A stretch of DNA of 64,000 bases, taken from positions 248,001 through 312,000 of the forward strand of contig NZ_KB898625.1 of assembly GCF_000377705.1 (NCBI RefSeq), given 5' to 3'. Position 1 is the first letter of the stretch. Every line of letters starts with the position of its first letter. The notes beneath the pieces are model-generated. The model made no database searches, was not told the DNA's origin, and saw only the letters and a list, made by a program, of their open reading frames with translations. Positions 1-8,661 of the stretch are shown in pieces. A program made the translations under genes and the position numbers. The stretch comes from Salsuginibacillus kocurii DSM 18087 (GTDB lineage: Bacteria > Bacillota > Bacilli > Bacillales > Marinococcaceae).

Positions 1-34
1 GGGGCTGCCCTTTTGAGACAGCCCCCCCTTTTTT
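1..34 (+). terminator. Rho-independent terminator at left edge
   Basis: A 7-bp GC stem (positions 1-7 with 19-25) is followed by CCC and six T on the + strand. It would end a + transcript entering from outside the window. The reverse-strand gene beginning at 1306 stops at 53, so the same hairpin may also serve it, but its T-tract would lie outside the window. Confidence 0.7.
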
Positions 35-52
35 CTTCTCTTCATGCTTAAA

Positions 53-1306
53 TTAAGATGGTGACCCTTCTTCTTCCTCGCCTCTTCTCTCCTCCTCATC
101 TTCTCCGGGCTCAGCTAGAGATTCTTTCCGGTCCACGACTACGGCAGCAGACGCATCACCAACAACATTGACCCCGGTTCTAAACATATCCAAGATTCGA
201 TCAATACCTGCTATAAGAGCGATACCTTCAAGCGGCATATTTAAGCTGGTTAAAACGAGCGTAAGCATAATCAGCCCAGCGCCAGGAACCCCGGCAGTGC
301 CAATGGAAGCTAAGGTAGCAATCAACACGACCGTAAGAAGCTCCATCGCTCCTAGTTCAATTCCGTAAAATTGAGCAATAAAGAGTACGGCTACCCCTTG
401 ATAAATCGCAGTACCATCCATGTTTATCGTTGCGCCAAGAGGGAGAACAAAGCTGCTCGTTCCTTTTGAAACACCGAGATTTTCGGTCGTATTTTTTATC
501 GTAAGAGGAAGCGTCCCCGCACTACTCGCAGAACTGAAAGCAAAGATTCCGGCAGGCGCAATCCCTTTCAGAAAGTGAATAGGGTTCATTTTCCCAAACG
601 TGCGAACAGCAAGCGTATAAATAACCGCTACGTGAATAATACAGGCTACCGCAACAGCTAAAATGACTTGCAACAGCGGTAGGAGAATAGACAGCCCATG
701 GTCGCCAATAATTGGAGCAACGAGACCAAAGACTCCAATTGGGGCCAGTAAAATGACAAAGCTGGTGATTTTGAACATGACTTCTGAAAAGCCTTCAAAG
801 AAGCGATAAACAGGCTGGGCCCGTTCCCCAACAGCTGCAATGGCGATCCCTAAGAAAAGAGCAAAAAAGATAATCTGGAGAATCTCGCCTTCGACTAAGG
901 CTGCAAATGGATTTTCCGGAATGATATTTAACAGCGTATCCACAACGCCTTCTGTCTCTTCTGTCTCAGCGGCCGTTTCATCGATGCTCTCTTCTGGTAT
1001 ATCAACACCTTCACCTGGAGAAAACAGATAGCCCATGCCCAAGCCAAGGGTGATGGCAATGGCCGACGTCGTTAAATAATACGCTACCGTTTTGCCTCCA
1101 AGGCGACCAATTTTCTTGATGTCTCCAGTGCCCGCCACCCCTACAACTAGCGTGGCTAAAATAAGAGGAGCAATAATAAATTGAATCAATCGTAAAAAGG
1201 CGTCCCCGAGCGGAGATACAACTTCTACTTCCGGGCCAAAGATGACGCCCGCAATAATAGCAAGAATAAATGCAATTAAAATCTGGGTGAGAAAGTTCAC
1301 TTTCAT
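53..1306 (-). CDS. Dicarboxylate/amino acid:cation symporter (DAACS family)
   Basis: A membrane carrier of the DAACS/SDF family (GltP, DctA), which imports glutamate, aspartate or C4-dicarboxylates with H+ or Na+. It has the hydrophobic helices of the family, the serine-rich re-entrant loop (FAFSSASSAGTLP) and the signature GATINMDGTAIYQG, and about 417 residues is a normal length. An acidic insert (EEETEG-type, roughly residues 110-125) and an acidic tail are unusual but match other proteins here. I chose the ATG at 1306 because AAAGGGG lies just upstream; the longer frame to 1381 runs back into the promoter. It is monocistronic. Substrate specificity cannot be read from the sequence. Confidence 0.93.
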   Translation of the reverse strand: MKVNFLTQILIAFILAIIAGVIFGPEVEVVSPLGDAFLRLIQFIIAPLILATLVVGVAGTGDIKKIGRLGGKTVAYYLTTSAIAITLGLGMGYLFSPGEGVDIPEESIDETAAETEETEGVVDTLLNIIPENPFAALVEGEILQIIFFALFLGIAIAAVGERAQPVYRFFEGFSEVMFKITSFVILLAPIGVFGLVAPIIGDHGLSILLPLLQVILAVAVACIIHVAVIYTLAVRTFGKMNPIHFLKGIAPAGIFAFSSASSAGTLPLTIKNTTENLGVSKGTSSFVLPLGATINMDGTAIYQGVAVLFIAQFYGIELGAMELLTVVLIATLASIGTAGVPGAGLIMLTLVLTSLNMPLEGIALIAGIDRILDMFRTGVNVVGDASAAVVVDRKESLAEPGEDEEERRGEEEEGSPS

Positions 1307-1380
1307 GTTCCTGCCCCTTTCTTTAAGTTTTCGAATAACCTCAACTTTACCATGCTTCAGCTTAAATACAATACTTGACA

Positions 1381-1409
1381 CTTATATTAGATTACGTCTT
1401 ATACGTCAA
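1381..1409 (-). promoter_or_regulatory. SigA-type promoter of the DAACS symporter gene
   Basis: On the reverse strand TTGACG (1404-1409) is followed by a 17-bp spacer and TATAAG (1381-1386), about 75 nt before the start codon at 1306. This is seen in sequence; activity is inferred from the near-consensus spacing. Confidence 0.65.
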
Positions 1410-1615
1410 TATTTTGAACTGACGAAGCGCTCATATTCTAAGTCTTAGGCTCGCCTTCAGTTCTAGTTTGTTTCTCCTACTATAAGCAAGTTTAAATTAT
1501 CATAGCTGTGTCCAAATTACTTGATGTAGTGTAGCCAACCGTAATTGGTTGGAGATGGACAAGGCTTTCGGTAAGATGAAAAGTGTACCAATAACAAGCA
1601 AGGAGGCTGCATACG

Positions 1616-2242
1616 ATGGACAAGAAAAAGCTCTTTATTACAATTATGGCAATGGTATTATTTTCCTTTACAATTGAAAAGCCAACCCCCGCAGCAGGGG
1701 CCCCTCTTCTCACTCACGGTGATGAAGATGCATCAGTCGTTCAGCTGCAAGAACAATTAATTCAAGCCGGTTACTTACATACACGTGCAACCGGCTATTA
1801 CGGAGATGCAACCCAGCAAGCTGTCCGGACGTTACAAGAGGACTTTAACCTAGCAGTGGACGGGATAGCAGGAGGGACAACCCAAAACAAACTGCACGAG
1901 GTTGAACAAATGGCACGGGTCGTTAACGGCGAAGCACGCGGAGAAGAGTATAAAGGTCAAGTGGCAGTAGCTGCTGTATTGAAGAACCGGCTCCAGGCCG
2001 CTGACTTTCCAAATGACGTAGAGAGTGTGATTAAACAAACCAATGCCTTCACCGCCGTGCAGGACGGTCAATATGACTTAGAGCCGGGACCGACGGCGTA
2101 CCAAGCGGTAGCGGATGCCTGGAACGGATGGGACCCAACCACTGGGGCCACCTACTATTATAACCCTGCCGAAGCCACATCGGATTGGATTTTCACACGC
2201 GACGTCCGTTTAACAATCGGGCAGCACCATTTTGCTGACTAA
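1616..2242 (+). CDS. sleB: SleB-type spore cortex-lytic hydrolase
   Basis: Secreted cell-wall hydrolase of the SleB/CwlJ (Hydrolase_2) family, which opens cortex peptidoglycan during spore germination. The N-terminus (about 1-27) is a signal peptide; residues about 37-93 form a peptidoglycan-binding domain (VVQLQEQLIQAGY, YYGDATQQAVRTLQ); residues about 98-206 are the catalytic domain with VVNGEARGE, AVAAVLKNR and NAFTAVQDGQ, the Glu in NGEARGE being the expected catalytic residue. At 208 residues it is shorter than B. subtilis SleB (about 300), so it may be a SleB-like paralogue. AAGGAGG at 1600-1606 sets the start. No ypeB homologue follows, which is unusual for sleB. Confidence 0.85.
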   Translation: MDKKKLFITIMAMVLFSFTIEKPTPAAGAPLLTHGDEDASVVQLQEQLIQAGYLHTRATGYYGDATQQAVRTLQEDFNLAVDGIAGGTTQNKLHEVEQMARVVNGEARGEEYKGQVAVAAVLKNRLQAADFPNDVESVIKQTNAFTAVQDGQYDLEPGPTAYQAVADAWNGWDPTTGATYYYNPAEATSDWIFTRDVRLTIGQHHFAD

Positions 2243-2272
2243 GAAGTAGACAATGTATGCGTTAAATAAGCG

Positions 2273-2300
2273 AAGCGACGGATCAGAGGATTCGTCGCTT
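2273..2300 (+). terminator. Terminator after the sleB-like gene
   Basis: Perfect 8-bp stem AAGCGACG/CGTCGCTT (2273-2280, 2293-2300) with a 12-nt loop, followed by TGTTT. It lies 30 nt after the stop codon. Confidence 0.6.
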
Positions 2301-2463
2301 TGTTTGGCTCTAGGTCAGGACATGTTTGATTTTTACAAGGTGCAGATTAAGCTTACTCATCACCAAATCAAGGGGGATGCGAGCAAAAACATATCACCAA
2401 GGAGGAAAACGAGAAGGTTTTACCTAATACTATGACAGGAAAGAAAACTATGGAGGTGATAGA

Positions 2464-2706
2464 ATGAGCGATCAATATTTCATACCACAAGCAATTATCA
2501 CGAATTATAAAGAAGTCAATAAAGATGAGAATACGTACTTGTTAATTGAAGACGGATACGGCATCTACCCGCTGGATGAAGAAATCCGCGTAAAAAAGAC
2601 GAAAGAAGACCGTCCGCACGCCATCGGCATCATTCATAAATTAGAATGGGAAAATAAACGGACGATCCTCACCTTCTCGTTAACAAAATTAATCGGCGTA
2701 AACTAA
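2464..2706 (+). CDS. DUF2584 family small protein
   Basis: An 80-residue cytosolic protein whose pattern (GYGIYPLDEEIRVKKTK, then AIGIIHKLEW and a strand ending in a TKLIGVN-like motif) resembles the short DUF2584 proteins of Bacillaceae; the function of that family is not known. No signal peptide or membrane segment is visible. The start is firmly set by GGAGGTGAT at 2452-2460. It is monocistronic, with a terminator directly after it. The family assignment rests on my memory of the family pattern, not on a search. Confidence 0.75.
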   Translation: MSDQYFIPQAIITNYKEVNKDENTYLLIEDGYGIYPLDEEIRVKKTKEDRPHAIGIIHKLEWENKRTILTFSLTKLIGVN

Positions 2707-2712
2707 CGAGAA

Positions 2713-2752
2713 AGCTCCCCCTCGCTGCAGCGGGCTTGACCATTGGGGAGCT
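2713..2752 (+). terminator. Terminator after the DUF2584 gene
   Basis: Stem AGCTCCCC/GGGGAGCT (2713-2720, 2745-2752) followed by CTTTTCC. The flanking A-tract means it could also end the convergent gene at 2781-2999. Confidence 0.7.
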
Positions 2753-2780
2753 CTTTTCCTGTTCATCCCGCTTCAATTTT

Positions 2781-2999
2781 TTACTTCCACTCTTGCAGCA
2801 GCGCCTTTAATGCTTCCACTTCTTCGTCAGAAAGCGTGATGCCTTTCCCCATTTTTTCATGATCTGGGGACCAGTCGCGAATGTCGTACTTGGGCGGGCG
2901 CTCGTTCCAACTCACCAAATTCAACTCTTTACGCCAGCCTTTCGGAGATTCAGACAGCACCCCGATCGTTTCAATAATTTCATAGTTAATAGAAGCCAT
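2781..2999 (-). CDS. YdbC-like PC4-fold ssDNA-binding protein
   Basis: A 72-residue protein matching the YdbC/PC4 family, small dimeric single-stranded DNA-binding proteins related to the transcription cofactor PC4. Typical features are GVLSESPKGWRKELNLVSWN, PPKYDIRDW and a final GKGITLSDEEVEALKALL helix. The better start is the ATG at 2999 with AAGGTGA upstream; a GTG at 3008 overlaps that ribosome binding site. It stands alone and is convergent with the DUF2584 gene. DNA binding is family knowledge, and its role in the cell is not established. Confidence 0.8.
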   Translation of the reverse strand: MASINYEIIETIGVLSESPKGWRKELNLVSWNERPPKYDIRDWSPDHEKMGKGITLSDEEVEALKALLQEWK

Positions 3000-3095
3000 T
3001 TGATTCACCTTCCATATGTATCGTGTTTTGCTGCTGAATTAGGTAAAAACAACAGCTCAGTCCCTATTCATTGTAAATGCTCTATCCCTTAGACG

Positions 3096-4004
3096 CTAGA
3101 TTTGTAGCAGAATGATACCGGCGATAACAAAGATAAGCGTAACCGCCTGTAAAAGCGTGATTTTTTCCTTTAACCAATAGATCGATAGAAACGCAACAAT
3201 TAAACTATGAGAAGCAAAAATGGGCGAGACAATACTAACCGGACCATCTAGTAAAGCGAGCGCATATAGTTGCATGCCTCCGAAGGAAAATATACCTGTA
3301 AATAGGCCAAATAAAACTGTTTGCGTTAGTGTCAGTCGCTTTTGAATCGCAACCAGGCGCTCTGAGCTCTTCGTTTCGCTTCCAGCTGCCTCCTTCTCCA
3401 TGCTTCTGCTCTGATTCCACCAATAATAACCAGACCAAATCGCTCCAAACAAATAGCCGTACATCAACACCGGCGTATTGGCAAGCCCAAGTTCTTCTGT
3501 TACCTTCAGGCCGCCATTTCGAAAGAAAAACAACAACATCGCCACCGTCGTAAGCAAGTACCAAACCCGGTTGGTGATTGAAGTATCCTCCTTCGAATCA
3601 AGCGGCAATATCATAACCGCAGCTATAATAAGCGTAATGCCAATCAGCTCACGCGCATATAACACCTCGCTGTAGACAAAAACACCCATAAGAACAATCA
3701 ATAAAATGTTTGTATTTACAAACGGTGACGTTAAACTAGCGGGGCCGTATTTCATCGCTTTCATAAAAATCAAGTTTCCAAATGTAGAACCAACCCCCAC
3801 GACCAGTCCGCTTACAAGCAGCGGCCACGTCACTGTTAAGCTATGTTCCCAAGCTGCGACAACTACAAAACCCGCTGTCCCACTCAAATAAACCCCGAAA
3901 AAGTAAGGCCCTAACAACACCTCGCGAAAAGACGCATACTTCATAAAAAACGCCCCAAGCCCAAAAACAACCGAACTACATAAAGCAATCAAAAACCAAG
4001 ACAT
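3096..4004 (-). CDS. EamA/DMT family transporter
   Basis: An integral membrane protein of about 302 residues with around ten hydrophobic helices arranged as two EamA halves (about 5-135 and 170-300), typical of drug/metabolite carriers. The second half carries the usual PVSIVSPIFASHSLIVAFLSIYWLKEKIT motif. The start at 4004 (MSWFLIALC) is preceded by AGGGGGG; an upstream extension of the frame to 4124 has no membrane or coding character. A charged cytoplasmic loop lies near the middle. Substrate unknown. No neighbouring gene suggests a role. Confidence 0.85.
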   Translation of the reverse strand: MSWFLIALCSSVVFGLGAFFMKYASFREVLLGPYFFGVYLSGTAGFVVVAAWEHSLTVTWPLLVSGLVVGVGSTFGNLIFMKAMKYGPASLTSPFVNTNILLIVLMGVFVYSEVLYARELIGITLIIAAVMILPLDSKEDTSITNRVWYLLTTVAMLLFFFRNGGLKVTEELGLANTPVLMYGYLFGAIWSGYYWWNQSRSMEKEAAGSETKSSERLVAIQKRLTLTQTVLFGLFTGIFSFGGMQLYALALLDGPVSIVSPIFASHSLIVAFLSIYWLKEKITLLQAVTLIFVIAGIILLQI

Positions 4005-4716
4005 CGAATCCCCCCTTGTTGAAGAAAAGCGAAGAGCGTTTGCGGCGCGGTGCTGCACACTTTCCGGGCACACCACCATTGGCGCAAACAGTGGCGACAG
4101 ACAAGATAAACCGCTAACGTCCAAAACTAGAGATGGTAAGATCGCTGTTCATTGGCGAAGAGACCTTGTGAACACCCATCAACGGACATTTGTTCCATTA
4201 TTCAATCTATGTCCGCCTGTGCAAATTATCGTTTATTTGTTCCACTAATCCGTCCATCTCCTTAGTCTTTCATAAGGATTCAGGCAAATGGCTGAACGCA
4301 TGTCCGTAACTCGAAGAAAAAGGCCTCACTTTGGGTCAGTAGCGGAAATTACCTCTCCCATAACTTAAACAACGTCGTCCGCAGAAACGGCCCTCAAATC
4401 AATCATCCGGTCTAACGCTGGCCAAGAAGCGAAGACATTTTGCCACGGATCGACAAATAAACAAGCCCATCCCGCTTCTCTTATTGGCCTCTAAATGCCA
4501 TTTTGCTTCATTAAAAAGGCTCCTTACCCGTGGGCAAGGAGTCAGTATTTCGAATTTAGTTCATTGTAGCATGTTTTCTCGGTCTTCCCTACAATTTAGA
4601 GATGCTTAATAGAAAGGAACTATCAGTAATTACGATACGAACCCTGATCCATACGGAATGGCACTATTAAATGCCCTAATGAAGGCAAACGAAACGCTCT
4701 TCTGCTTTACCTGTCG
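4005..4716. other. Gene-free stretch with hairpins
   Basis: About 700 bp without a convincing gene on either strand. It holds an inverted repeat CGGACAT/ATGTCCG (4183-4189, 4209-4215), two copies of TTTGTTCCA 47 bp apart, and on the reverse strand a terminator-like hairpin (4520-4525 with 4536-4541, tail CCTTTTT) that could end the gene at 4717-5151. Confidence 0.5.
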
Positions 4717-5151
4717 TTAGTCAGCTGGTTCGATTTCTACTTGTATAACCCCGACATCAGGACTCACGCCCAATTCCTCAAAGGCTTCACGATGCAAACT
4801 AATCTGATTTGGTTCATAACCTGGCACTTCATCAACTACGGTTACCTTAATTTCTTCTTGCTGGGGGGTGGAGAGATTGGTGATGTGCAGCTCTTGGCCG
4901 CATCGGTACGGAGCGTCCTTGCCTACGGCGACTGTCATATAATCATCAGTCGACCACGGAATGCCGCACTTTGTTACCTCACCACCTTCTGTCCAGGTCG
5001 CCTGCCCTTGCACAGCATTTGGGCGGTCATAATAATAGTACGGATTAACGGGCTGCATACGGTAATAAGGGGAAGGTGCATACGCAGGTCCCGGGTACGC
5101 GTATCCTGCATAAGGATGAACATAAGGCATATAAGCATACGGATAATACAT
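4717..5151 (-). CDS. DPBB-domain protein with Tyr/Pro-rich N-terminus
   Basis: A 144-residue protein. Residues 1-45 are very rich in Tyr and Pro (MYYPYAYMPYVHPY..., NPYYYYDRP), like low-complexity parts of spore coat proteins. The rest looks like a double-psi beta-barrel of the RlpA/expansin/barwin type: TWTEGGEVTKCGIPWSTDD, DAPYRCGQELHITN, TVVDEVPGYEPNQISLHREAFEELG, with the conserved Asp and two Cys. There is no signal peptide, so a coat or mother-cell location is more likely than secretion. AGGAGGA upstream sets the start at 5151. The sspH gene lies divergently 270 bp away. A coat role is inference from composition and neighbour only. Confidence 0.65.
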   Translation of the reverse strand: MYYPYAYMPYVHPYAGYAYPGPAYAPSPYYRMQPVNPYYYYDRPNAVQGQATWTEGGEVTKCGIPWSTDDYMTVAVGKDAPYRCGQELHITNLSTPQQEEIKVTVVDEVPGYEPNQISLHREAFEELGVSPDVGVIQVEIEPAD

Positions 5152-5424
5152 ACGATCGTCCTCCTGGCGTAAGAAATATATTAACCAAATATCTAACTTG
5201 TTGGCCCTCTCACCTGTTATGTTGATGAGGAGGTGGACATAACCCTCTGTACTACCATATGTTCCTGGGAGGTTGACCGGTGACAAGAAACGGAGGAATG
5301 CATTGTTTTGTTGTGCTGACGGCTACATGCCTGGGCGTTCCCTGAAATTTTTCGCACATTGTGTATATCGCAGCGATTTACAACGAAAAATATCAAGGTT
5401 AAACCGTAAAGGAGGAATGAAAAC

Positions 5425-5604
5425 ATGGAAGCCCAACGAGCGCAGGAAATTTCGAATTCAGAAAACATGGCAAATGTCAGGTACAACGGAGAAAATGTAT
5501 ACATCGAGCATGTCGATCAACACCACGGCATCGCTACGATTCATTCCCTGAACGACCCCGATCACAAGCAAAGTGTTTCGGTAACAGATTTAGAAGAACA
5601 ATAA
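5425..5604 (+). CDS. sspH: H-type small acid-soluble spore protein
   Basis: A 59-residue protein matching the SspH family of minor spore proteins: EAQRAQEISNSENMANVRYN, then VYIEHVDQHHGIATIH and a closing VSVTDLEEQ, which follow B. subtilis SspH closely. These proteins are made in the forespore under sigma G and packed in the spore core. AAAGGAGGAA directly precedes the start, and the stop is 36 nt before a strong terminator. It is short enough to be missed by length cut-offs. Confidence 0.9.
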   Translation: MEAQRAQEISNSENMANVRYNGENVYIEHVDQHHGIATIHSLNDPDHKQSVSVTDLEEQ

Positions 5605-5640
5605 TTCGTCACTCCGCACATAATTCAGAGACCTAAAAAG

Positions 5641-5676
5641 CCCCGCGCTGGCCCGTAGATACGGGCCGGCACGGGG
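5641..5676 (+). terminator. Bidirectional terminator between sspH and the EAL gene
   Basis: A 17-bp GC-rich stem (5641-5657 with 5660-5676, one mismatch) with AAAAA on its left and TCTTTT on its right. It can stop sspH on + and the convergent GGDEF-EAL gene on -. Confidence 0.85.
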
Positions 5677-5707
5677 TCTTTTATGGAAAAACTCGTTTCC
5701 CCAGCTT

Positions 5708-7981
5708 TCAAGAATTGGCCAGTTTCTCTTTTAACAGCTCTTCTGCCTCAGCAGCCGGCACGGGCGGGCTGTAAAAATACCCTTGTCCGAACCCTCCGCC
5801 GTGATGAAGCAGGAATTCAACCTGTTGCTCTGTTTCAATTCCTTCAGCCACTAAGTCAACGTCTAAGTTCCCACCCATATCCAACATTGTTTTTACCAGC
5901 GAGGAAGCTTTCGCATCGTGAACCACCTCGCTGACAAAGGACTTATCCAATTTCAACACGGAAACAGGCAACTTGCTGATCGCACTTAACGAAGCATAAC
6001 CGGTGCCAAAATCATCAATCGCAAAGGTGACGCCAATATCCCCCAGTTCTTGAATGATCCTCTTGGATTGGTCAATGTTCTGCATCACGCTTTCGGTAAT
6101 TTCCAGCGTGAGGTATTGAGGTGCTAACTCGTGTTCGGCAAGAACGTTTTTAACATCTTCTACAAAATGATTATTCTCAAATTGCAGCACAGAAACGTTG
6201 ACTGCAACCTTGAGATAATAGCCATTTTTCTGCCACTCTTTATTTTGGTTGCAGGCTTGTTCAAGCACCCATTTTCCAATCGGCACAATCATTCCTGATG
6301 CTTCTGCCAATGGAATAAACTCTACCGGCGAAACGAGTCCCAACTCTGGATGCTGCCAGCGCAGCAAGGCTTCAACGCCGTAGATCTCCCCGGTTTTCAG
6401 CTCAACTTTTGGTTGATAATGAAGCTCAAACTCCTGATTGCGGAGCGCCTTCTTCAGCCCGCGCTCCAAAGTAATGCGCCGGTCGACAACACCCTGCTCC
6501 TCAGGAATGTAAAAATGATAATTATTTTTCCCGTATTTCTTAGCCATGTACATGGCAGCATCCGCGCGTTTGATAAGCGTGTCGTTATTCTGCCCATCGC
6601 GGGGATACAAACTGATGCCGATGCTGGGTGAGGTATACGTATCTTCGCCATCCAGCGTGAACGGAATCGAAAATTCATCAAGAATGCGCTCAGCCACTGC
6701 TTTTGCTTCGTCCGCATCGCTGTCTTCCAATAGAATGATAAATTCATCTCCGCCCTGCCTGGCGACAACATCCCCCTGACGCACGCCTCTTAGCAGGCGC
6801 TCACCCACTTGTATTAACAATTCATCCCCCAGGTGATGGCCCATAACGTCATTGATAAATTTAAAACGGTCCAGGTCGATAAACATTACCGCGAATGAAT
6901 GGTTTTTACGTTCACAGCGCACCAAAGCCTTTTGCAGTTCATCGTTGAACATGGAGCGGTTCGGCAATCCGGTTAACACGTCGTGGTAGGCCATGTGTTT
7001 GACCTGGTCTTCCGCCTTTTTGCGCTTCGTAATATCGACGAGCACACCATGAAATTCAACCGGTTCAGCATCCTTAAAAATAGGCGTGCAACGGTCTTCC
7101 ACCCAGCGGATTCCGCCGTCCGGTTGAATGACGCGGTACTCCATCTGCACGTACTGGCCGTCTAAAAGCCGGTCGACATGGGTGGAAAGACGGTCGAAGT
7201 CTTCTGGATGAATCGCTCTTTTCCACCTCTCTGCGAAACCTTCATCATTTTCTGGTGAAAAGCCATAGATCTGTGTGACGTTTCTAGACATATAGGTCAT
7301 ATTTAATGCTTCATCCATTCTATAGATGCAGGCGTTCACATTATCTAACAGTTGCTGAAAGTCTTCCTGAGCTTGGTTGATTGCTTGTTCCAAATTTTTC
7401 CTTTCTGTTAGGTCGTATGCGACGCCGTTTAATTTGACGACCTCTCCTTTATCATTTTTCTCAGGGTCGCCAAAGACATAGACCCACCCCTCTTTCCCAT
7501 CTTTGTGAAAAAACCTCCATTCAGCGGTCGATTCTTCTCCTGCTAAAAGCCTTTGATAATGCGCCTCCACCGTATCTTGATCGTCAGGGTGCACCCTCTC
7601 GAACCACAGATTATAATTCTCCTCGAACTCTTGCATCGCAAAACCAAAAATCTGTTCAATTCCCTTGGAGACCCCCATCTTTTCTTGCAGGAGGTCTATC
7701 CTCCAAAATAACGAATAATTTTTCGTGAAAATACTTTGCATCTCTTCTTTGCTTTTTTTATATTCTTCCTTCTTTTGTTCTACGTCAGCTTTGGTGTTCT
7801 TTAATGTCTGATTGAGTTGAATGATGCGGTCAAACTGCCTGCCGGTGAACCAACCGACTATAAGCAGGAGCATGCTTCCCACTGCAGCAGTGACAGTATT
7901 CAAGCCGTCACTTGCCAACACCAAAAACATACCATTGACTATTACTAGTACGACTCCTGCGACTCGACCTTTGTATGGCAC
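5708..7981 (-). CDS. Membrane PAS-PAS-GGDEF-EAL c-di-GMP protein
   Basis: A 757-residue two-domain c-di-GMP enzyme. Two membrane helices (about 8-24, 29-46) are followed by a coiled coil, two PAS domains (about 90-200 and 205-320, each ending in a DLTERKN/DITKRKK linker), a GGDEF domain (about 335-490) with intact GGDEF and an upstream RQGD inhibitory site, and an EAL domain (about 505-750) with YGVEALLRW, DDFGTGYASL and LKLDKSFV. Both active sites look intact, so it may make and break c-di-GMP. The start is GTG, with AGGGGGT upstream. It is monocistronic. The ligand of the PAS domains is unknown. Confidence 0.9.
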   Translation of the reverse strand: MPYKGRVAGVVLVIVNGMFLVLASDGLNTVTAAVGSMLLLIVGWFTGRQFDRIIQLNQTLKNTKADVEQKKEEYKKSKEEMQSIFTKNYSLFWRIDLLQEKMGVSKGIEQIFGFAMQEFEENYNLWFERVHPDDQDTVEAHYQRLLAGEESTAEWRFFHKDGKEGWVYVFGDPEKNDKGEVVKLNGVAYDLTERKNLEQAINQAQEDFQQLLDNVNACIYRMDEALNMTYMSRNVTQIYGFSPENDEGFAERWKRAIHPEDFDRLSTHVDRLLDGQYVQMEYRVIQPDGGIRWVEDRCTPIFKDAEPVEFHGVLVDITKRKKAEDQVKHMAYHDVLTGLPNRSMFNDELQKALVRCERKNHSFAVMFIDLDRFKFINDVMGHHLGDELLIQVGERLLRGVRQGDVVARQGGDEFIILLEDSDADEAKAVAERILDEFSIPFTLDGEDTYTSPSIGISLYPRDGQNNDTLIKRADAAMYMAKKYGKNNYHFYIPEEQGVVDRRITLERGLKKALRNQEFELHYQPKVELKTGEIYGVEALLRWQHPELGLVSPVEFIPLAEASGMIVPIGKWVLEQACNQNKEWQKNGYYLKVAVNVSVLQFENNHFVEDVKNVLAEHELAPQYLTLEITESVMQNIDQSKRIIQELGDIGVTFAIDDFGTGYASLSAISKLPVSVLKLDKSFVSEVVHDAKASSLVKTMLDMGGNLDVDLVAEGIETEQQVEFLLHHGGGFGQGYFYSPPVPAAEAEELLKEKLANS

Positions 7982-8039
7982 GTTTTACCCCCTGGCGTGA
8001 AGTTTTGATCTATTGTTACTAAAATAACATAGATTCTAC

Positions 8040-8280
8040 TTGCCATCATGCCAAATGTCCTCTCACTTGCATCCTAGCCAGCTGATAAAATTAACGTACA
8101 AAAATACGGTAGCAATCTGTCGAGAATGTAGGCGGGATATCAGAAGTCAGAGCGCGTAAAACAATCTTTACTGGCTAATGGATCAAGCGAACGACCGCCC
8201 TCCGCGCGTCACTCCTGCATCCGCGGGCGATTGAAGTCGCCAAGGAAAGCTCTAAGGAGGGGACAGTGGGGAGGCCATTT
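8040..8280. other. Gene-free region upstream of the GGDEF-EAL gene
   Basis: No coding signal on either strand. Together with the repeat array that follows, it separates two reverse-strand genes. I see no clear promoter for the GTG start at 7981. Confidence 0.4.
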
Positions 8281-8400
8281 GGACGTTTCTTCGAAAAAAT
8301 GGACAAAATGAACTCCAATTTGGACGTTTCGACAATTCTCTGTTACACTTCGACAAATTTCTGTTACGTTTCGACATATATTTGGACGTTTCTAAACGCT
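8281..8400. repeat. Array of about six degenerate 20-21-bp repeats (GGACGTTTCGACAA type)
   Basis: Units begin at 8281, 8301, 8322, 8343, 8364 and 8384, so the step is 20, 21, 21, 21, 20. The best-kept units read GGACGTTTCGACAA or TTACGTTTCGACA followed by a T-rich tail. A second array at 26047-26160 has the same unit order and almost the same spacing, so the two are copies of one dispersed element. No function is known to me. Confidence 0.75.
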
Positions 8401-8592
8401 GAGCTTTATGGTTCTGCTCTCTCCTGAAATCGCCCACCTCCCTCCCGATCCCGCTCAACCTTGTTCTGATTCTGCTCACCCAACCACTAGTATCAAGCAC
8501 CTCTCCAATAATTCCCTAATCATGAAATAAAAAATACCACAGAACATTGTCCTATGGCAGAAATTTTATACTTCTTATTTTTTTTAAAAAAA

Positions 8593-8619
8593 GACAACTC
8601 GCCTGATTGGCAAGTTGTC
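8593..8619 (-). terminator. Terminator of the yhfK-like gene
   Basis: Reverse-strand stem of 11 bp (GACAACTTGCC/GGCGAGTTGTC) followed by a run of seven T. It lies about 40 nt after the stop codon at 8662. Confidence 0.85.
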
Positions 8620-8661
8620 TCTCCTGACAGTATGACTGTCCAACGGCCTAATGCCTTTTGT

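Noticed and set aside
2253-2435. 60-codon open frame on +
   Set aside because: It begins inside and runs through the terminator of the sleB-like gene and has no ribosome binding site.
4183-4250. Fifth member of the 21-bp array group
   Set aside because: The two TTTGTTCCA words are 47 bp apart, which is not a multiple of 21, and no intermediate units are clear.
4741-5172. 143-codon open frame on +
   Set aside because: It is antisense to the DPBB gene, has implausible composition and no ribosome binding site.
5273-5551. 92-codon open frame on + over sspH
   Set aside because: It is out of frame with the clear SspH coding sequence, which has the good ribosome binding site.
8252-8500. 82-codon open frame on - through the repeat array
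   Set aside because: It consists of repeat sequence and lacks start signals.
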